Part shown: piece by piece, positions 61,556-64,000 of the stretch
Layout: each line of letters starts with the position of its first letter
How positions within the stretch are numbered: the first letter of the stretch is position 1
NCBI GenBank assembly: GCA_964412555.1
Contig: CAYPPG010000005.1
Coordinates: forward strand, 1-64,000
From: CAYPPG01 sp964412555
GTDB lineage: Bacteria; Hinthialibacterota; Hinthialibacteria; Hinthialibacterales; Hinthialibacteraceae
Direction of reading: 5' to 3'
Length of the DNA stretch: 64,000 nt
Translations under genes and position numbers: made by a program
Notes under the pieces: model-generated
Database searches by the model: none
Seen by the model: the letters and a program-made list of their open reading frames with translations, nothing else
What the model was told of the DNA's origin: nothing

Positions 61556-63277
61556 TTGTGTGACAAGAACCGGGAGCGCTTCGAATTCAACCTGCAAGTG
61601 ATTGAGTCCATTTATCCCGGTATCGGCCATTTGATTCGCCGTGTTTCCTCTTCACAACCTTCTGAGCCAAGAGAGACCCTCTCTCTAATCACTGATTTTG
61701 CTGAAAATGAACTTCAAAAACATTGGTCGTCTACCATTGAACTCCATATTATTGACCGCTTCTGCACTTCGCAGTTGGCATTCCTTTTATTTGAACAAAT
61801 CAATATCGCCGAATTGGAAAATCCCATCAATCGCCGGTTGCTGTTATTTGATGATCGTCCGAGACAATTTTGTTTCGCTCTCGAACAATATGATTGGCGA
61901 ACTCTGATCCAATCGAAATGCTGTCTTTTGGCCGTCGATATCCCGCAAGGCAACATTCTTCAACGGATACTGAAACAGTATCCGGATATCAGCAATGCCT
62001 CTTTTCAAATTTATGCCGGTGATGAAACGAGTACGGAAGAGAGACAGCATCGAATACACGAATCATTCCGGCATTATCAACAAGCCGTTCATCATGCTAT
62101 CGCGGATTACTGTTCCACCTTCTCGGGAACGAAAAAACCACCGTTTCCCAAAACAATTCGTTTTTTTGTCGCTGGGCATAATTATCTGCAGGACGCCTGT
62201 GTTCAAGCCTTTCAAAAATTGGGGTACGGTGCAAACCGTCTGCAGTGGAAAGATCCTGTCTATCGCTTCGTGCGCTCTTCCGCTTGGCGTTATGAGCATC
62301 GACAATCGAAGCATGACACAGCCTTTTTTCTGAACACCACTCACCGAATTTTTACGCAGGGGGATGTTCTGCAAAAACTTCCCATTCGTTCAATCACGTG
62401 GTTTGTCGATAATCCCCGCCGGTATGTCATGCATCCGAGCGAGTATGAAGGCTGTGATGTCATTGGTGTTTTCGATAAAACGTACATTCCCTGCATACGT
62501 CCACACGCTGACCAGCCGGTTATCGAAGTGCGAACGGGTTTTGGAATCGATGCCTCCTATGTTTGCAGCCGGGAATCTTTTTCCTCCATCGATATTGCAT
62601 TCGTTGGCGAATTGGGGATAAAAGGCTTTCTTCCTTTGGAGGAAGGCTTAACCGAATTATCTCCCGAATTAGTCCATCTAGCCAATACGATTCTCAAGGA
62701 AACGGATATCCTAAAACCGATCAATCTGCCGATGATTGCGGAAAAAGAGTTTACACTCCGTGACGCACGATATCGCGGAGCATGGGTCGAGTTTCTCGAA
62801 AATAAAGCAAGTTCCTTACGGCGGCGGTATTACCTGGAAGCGCTGGCGGATATGGGGCTTGTCATTTTTGGGGATGCGGATTGGGAGCATCCTTCCTATA
62901 GCGGACCGCTCAGAGCGAATTATGGTGGAAAACGGTTGGATTATTTCACTGAGCTTCCAAATTTGTATGCGTCTGCGAAAATCAATATCAATATCTTCCA
63001 TTCTCAATGTGTTGTAGCCCCCAATCCGCGGGTGTATGATGTGCTTGCCTGTGGCGGGTTCCTGCTGACTCAATACAATCCCGGCCTAGAAGATGAATTC
63101 CACATCGGGCGGGAATTAGTCGTTTTTCATACTCGGGATGAATTGCGAAATAAAGCCGAATATTTTCTCAACCATCCGAAGGAACGGAATGCCATTGCCG
63201 AGCAGGGGCAATTGAAAGCGCTTGCGAAATGTGGTTATCATGATAGAATGCAGCGTTTTTTATCCGCGCTTACGTGA
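61556..63277 (+). CDS. CgeB-like glycosyltransferase family protein
   Basis: This 573-residue soluble protein has the C-terminal Glyco_trans_1_2/CgeB pattern: NLYASAKININIFHSQCVVAPNPRVYDVLACGGFLLTQYN, then a FHTRDELRNKAEYFLNHPKERNAIAEQG tail. The N-terminal half has FFVAGHNYLQDACVQAFQKL and ITWFVDNPRRYV, as in DUF3880-type partners. It probably transfers a sugar to a surface glycan. TTG 61556 is the only workable start, with AGGAG about 10 bases upstream. sucD starts 29 bases after the stop. Confidence 0.85.
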   Translation: MCDKNRERFEFNLQVIESIYPGIGHLIRRVSSSQPSEPRETLSLITDFAENELQKHWSSTIELHIIDRFCTSQLAFLLFEQINIAELENPINRRLLLFDDRPRQFCFALEQYDWRTLIQSKCCLLAVDIPQGNILQRILKQYPDISNASFQIYAGDETSTEERQHRIHESFRHYQQAVHHAIADYCSTFSGTKKPPFPKTIRFFVAGHNYLQDACVQAFQKLGYGANRLQWKDPVYRFVRSSAWRYEHRQSKHDTAFFLNTTHRIFTQGDVLQKLPIRSITWFVDNPRRYVMHPSEYEGCDVIGVFDKTYIPCIRPHADQPVIEVRTGFGIDASYVCSRESFSSIDIAFVGELGIKGFLPLEEGLTELSPELVHLANTILKETDILKPINLPMIAEKEFTLRDARYRGAWVEFLENKASSLRRRYYLEALADMGLVIFGDADWEHPSYSGPLRANYGGKRLDYFTELPNLYASAKININIFHSQCVVAPNPRVYDVLACGGFLLTQYNPGLEDEFHIGRELVVFHTRDELRNKAEYFLNHPKERNAIAEQGQLKALAKCGYHDRMQRFLSALT

Positions 63278-63306
63278 TTTCGGCATATCAAATATAGGAG
63301 CGATCT

Positions 63307-64000
63307 ATGGCTATCTTCGTCGATGAAAACACAAAAGTTTTAGTCCAGGGAATTACCGGAACGGAAGGTTCGTTTCATGCGGAGCAGTGCAAGGCGTATG
63401 GTACGAAAATCGTTGGAGGAGTGACTCCCGGGAAAGGGGGAACTACTCATCTTGGCGTTCCCGTATTCAACACGGTTCAAGACGGTGTCAAGGAAACCGG
63501 AGCCGGCGCTTCCATTATCTTTGTTCCTCCTCCCTTTGCCGCGGATGCTGTCATGGAAGCCGCAGACGCCGGCATTAGTTTGATCGTTTGTATTACGGAA
63601 GGGATTCCAACGCTGGATATGGTGAAAGCGAAGGAATACATTTCCAAACGTGACTGCCGTATGATCGGTCCCAATTGTCCCGGAGTTATTTCTCCCGGGA
63701 AATGCAAACTTGGTATCATGCCTGGCTTCGTTCATACACCGGGTTGCGTAGGAGTGATCTCCCGTAGCGGTACATTGACGTATGAAGCCGTCCAACAAAT
63801 CACCGATGTGAAATTGGGACAAACCACATGCATCGGCATCGGTGGGGATCCGATCGTGGGAACCTCCTTCGTCGATGCTCTCGAAGCATTCAAATATGAT
63901 AACGAAACCAAAGGCGTTGTCTTAATCGGAGAAATCGGTGGGACCGCGGAAGAAGAAGCCGCCCACTTTATCGAAGCCGAGTTCAACAAACCGGTTGTCG
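63307..64000 (+). CDS. sucD: Succinate-CoA ligase [ADP-forming] subunit alpha (partial, runs off window)
   Basis: At least 231 residues of the alpha subunit are visible and the frame is open to the window end. The N-terminal Rossmann CoA-binding domain reads KVLVQGITGTEGSFHAEQ, followed by VGGVTPGKGGTTHLGVPVFNTV, IFVPPPFAADAVMEAADAG, RMIGPNCPGVISPGKCKLG and GVISRSGTLTYEAVQQ. The active-site His lies beyond the window edge. It makes succinyl-CoA or, in reverse, ATP in the TCA cycle. AGGAG precedes ATG 63307. sucC is not directly upstream. Confidence 0.95.
   Translation, partial: MAIFVDENTKVLVQGITGTEGSFHAEQCKAYGTKIVGGVTPGKGGTTHLGVPVFNTVQDGVKETGAGASIIFVPPPFAADAVMEAADAGISLIVCITEGIPTLDMVKAKEYISKRDCRMIGPNCPGVISPGKCKLGIMPGFVHTPGCVGVISRSGTLTYEAVQQITDVKLGQTTCIGIGGDPIVGTSFVDALEAFKYDNETKGVVLIGEIGGTAEEEAAHFIEAEFNKPVV

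Noticed and set aside
63340..63989. Minus-strand frames opposite sucD
   Set aside because: The plus-strand reading is a clear succinate-CoA ligase alpha subunit over the full stretch.

Overview
The window is one continuous piece of a Gram-negative bacterial chromosome, or of a metagenome scaffold: it carries one run of 100 N at 52739-52838. Gram-negative architecture is shown by two RND permeases, a TolC-type outer-membrane channel, a lipoprotein adaptor, Tat-exported enzymes and pseudopilins. Isolated pseudopilin genes, Tat-exported sulfatase-like and FAD enzymes, a giant surface protein, an UpxY/NusG-like factor and many dispersed palindromic repeats fit a large-genome candidate phylum (Hinthialibacterota, Sumerlaeota, Poribacteria or similar). 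This placement is an impression from gene content; no phylogeny was possible.

Layout. 1-220: end of tuf, then rpmG and a terminator. 330-4158: an unknown beta-rich protein and a DUF58/VWA pair. 4352-7784: rfbB, rfbA, a nuclease/transposase remnant and an M16 peptidase. 7894-10585: an unknown membrane protein, a Nif3-family protein and an MNT-HEPN pair. 10600-14283 (minus): a Tat-exported FAD oxidoreductase, an isomerase-like protein and a pseudopilin, followed by a decayed PQQ-propeller gene. 15091-18106: a Spy/CpxP-like periplasmic protein beside an OmpR/EnvZ-type two-component system. 18249-20385: a solute symporter with a small membrane partner. 20404-24099 (minus): a small fragment, an UpxY-like antiterminator, a secreted protein and a 562-residue protein of unknown function. 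24391-25475: STAS protein and glutamine amidotransferase.

25749-41132 is the standout. Seven collinear genes, closely spaced, encode a periplasmic adaptor, an ABC ATPase, an ABC-2 permease, an RND permease, an ABC permease fused to an M1-peptidase-like domain whose HExxH motif is degenerate, a second RND permease fused in frame to a complete ABC ATPase, and a TolC channel. This looks like a hybrid RND/ABC trans-envelope machine. The fused RND half has lost residues typical of the TM10 motif, so ATP may replace or supplement the proton gradient; that is inference.

41195-64000: tRNA-Leu(UAA), a sulfatase homologue lacking the formylglycine cysteine, a 2188-residue multidomain surface protein (DUF4347, Ig-like, Calx-beta, cadherin-like and PKD-like repeats with Thr/Pro linkers), a DUF5060 glycan-active protein, an aldose 1-epimerase, a second pseudopilin, DUF2203 and NUDIX proteins, a KamA-type radical SAM enzyme, an M14-like protein with a changed zinc motif, an enolase-superfamily enzyme, a CgeB-like glycosyltransferase and the start of sucD.

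At least four families of short palindromic repeats are scattered through the window. Two of them lie inside open reading frames and are translated in frame.
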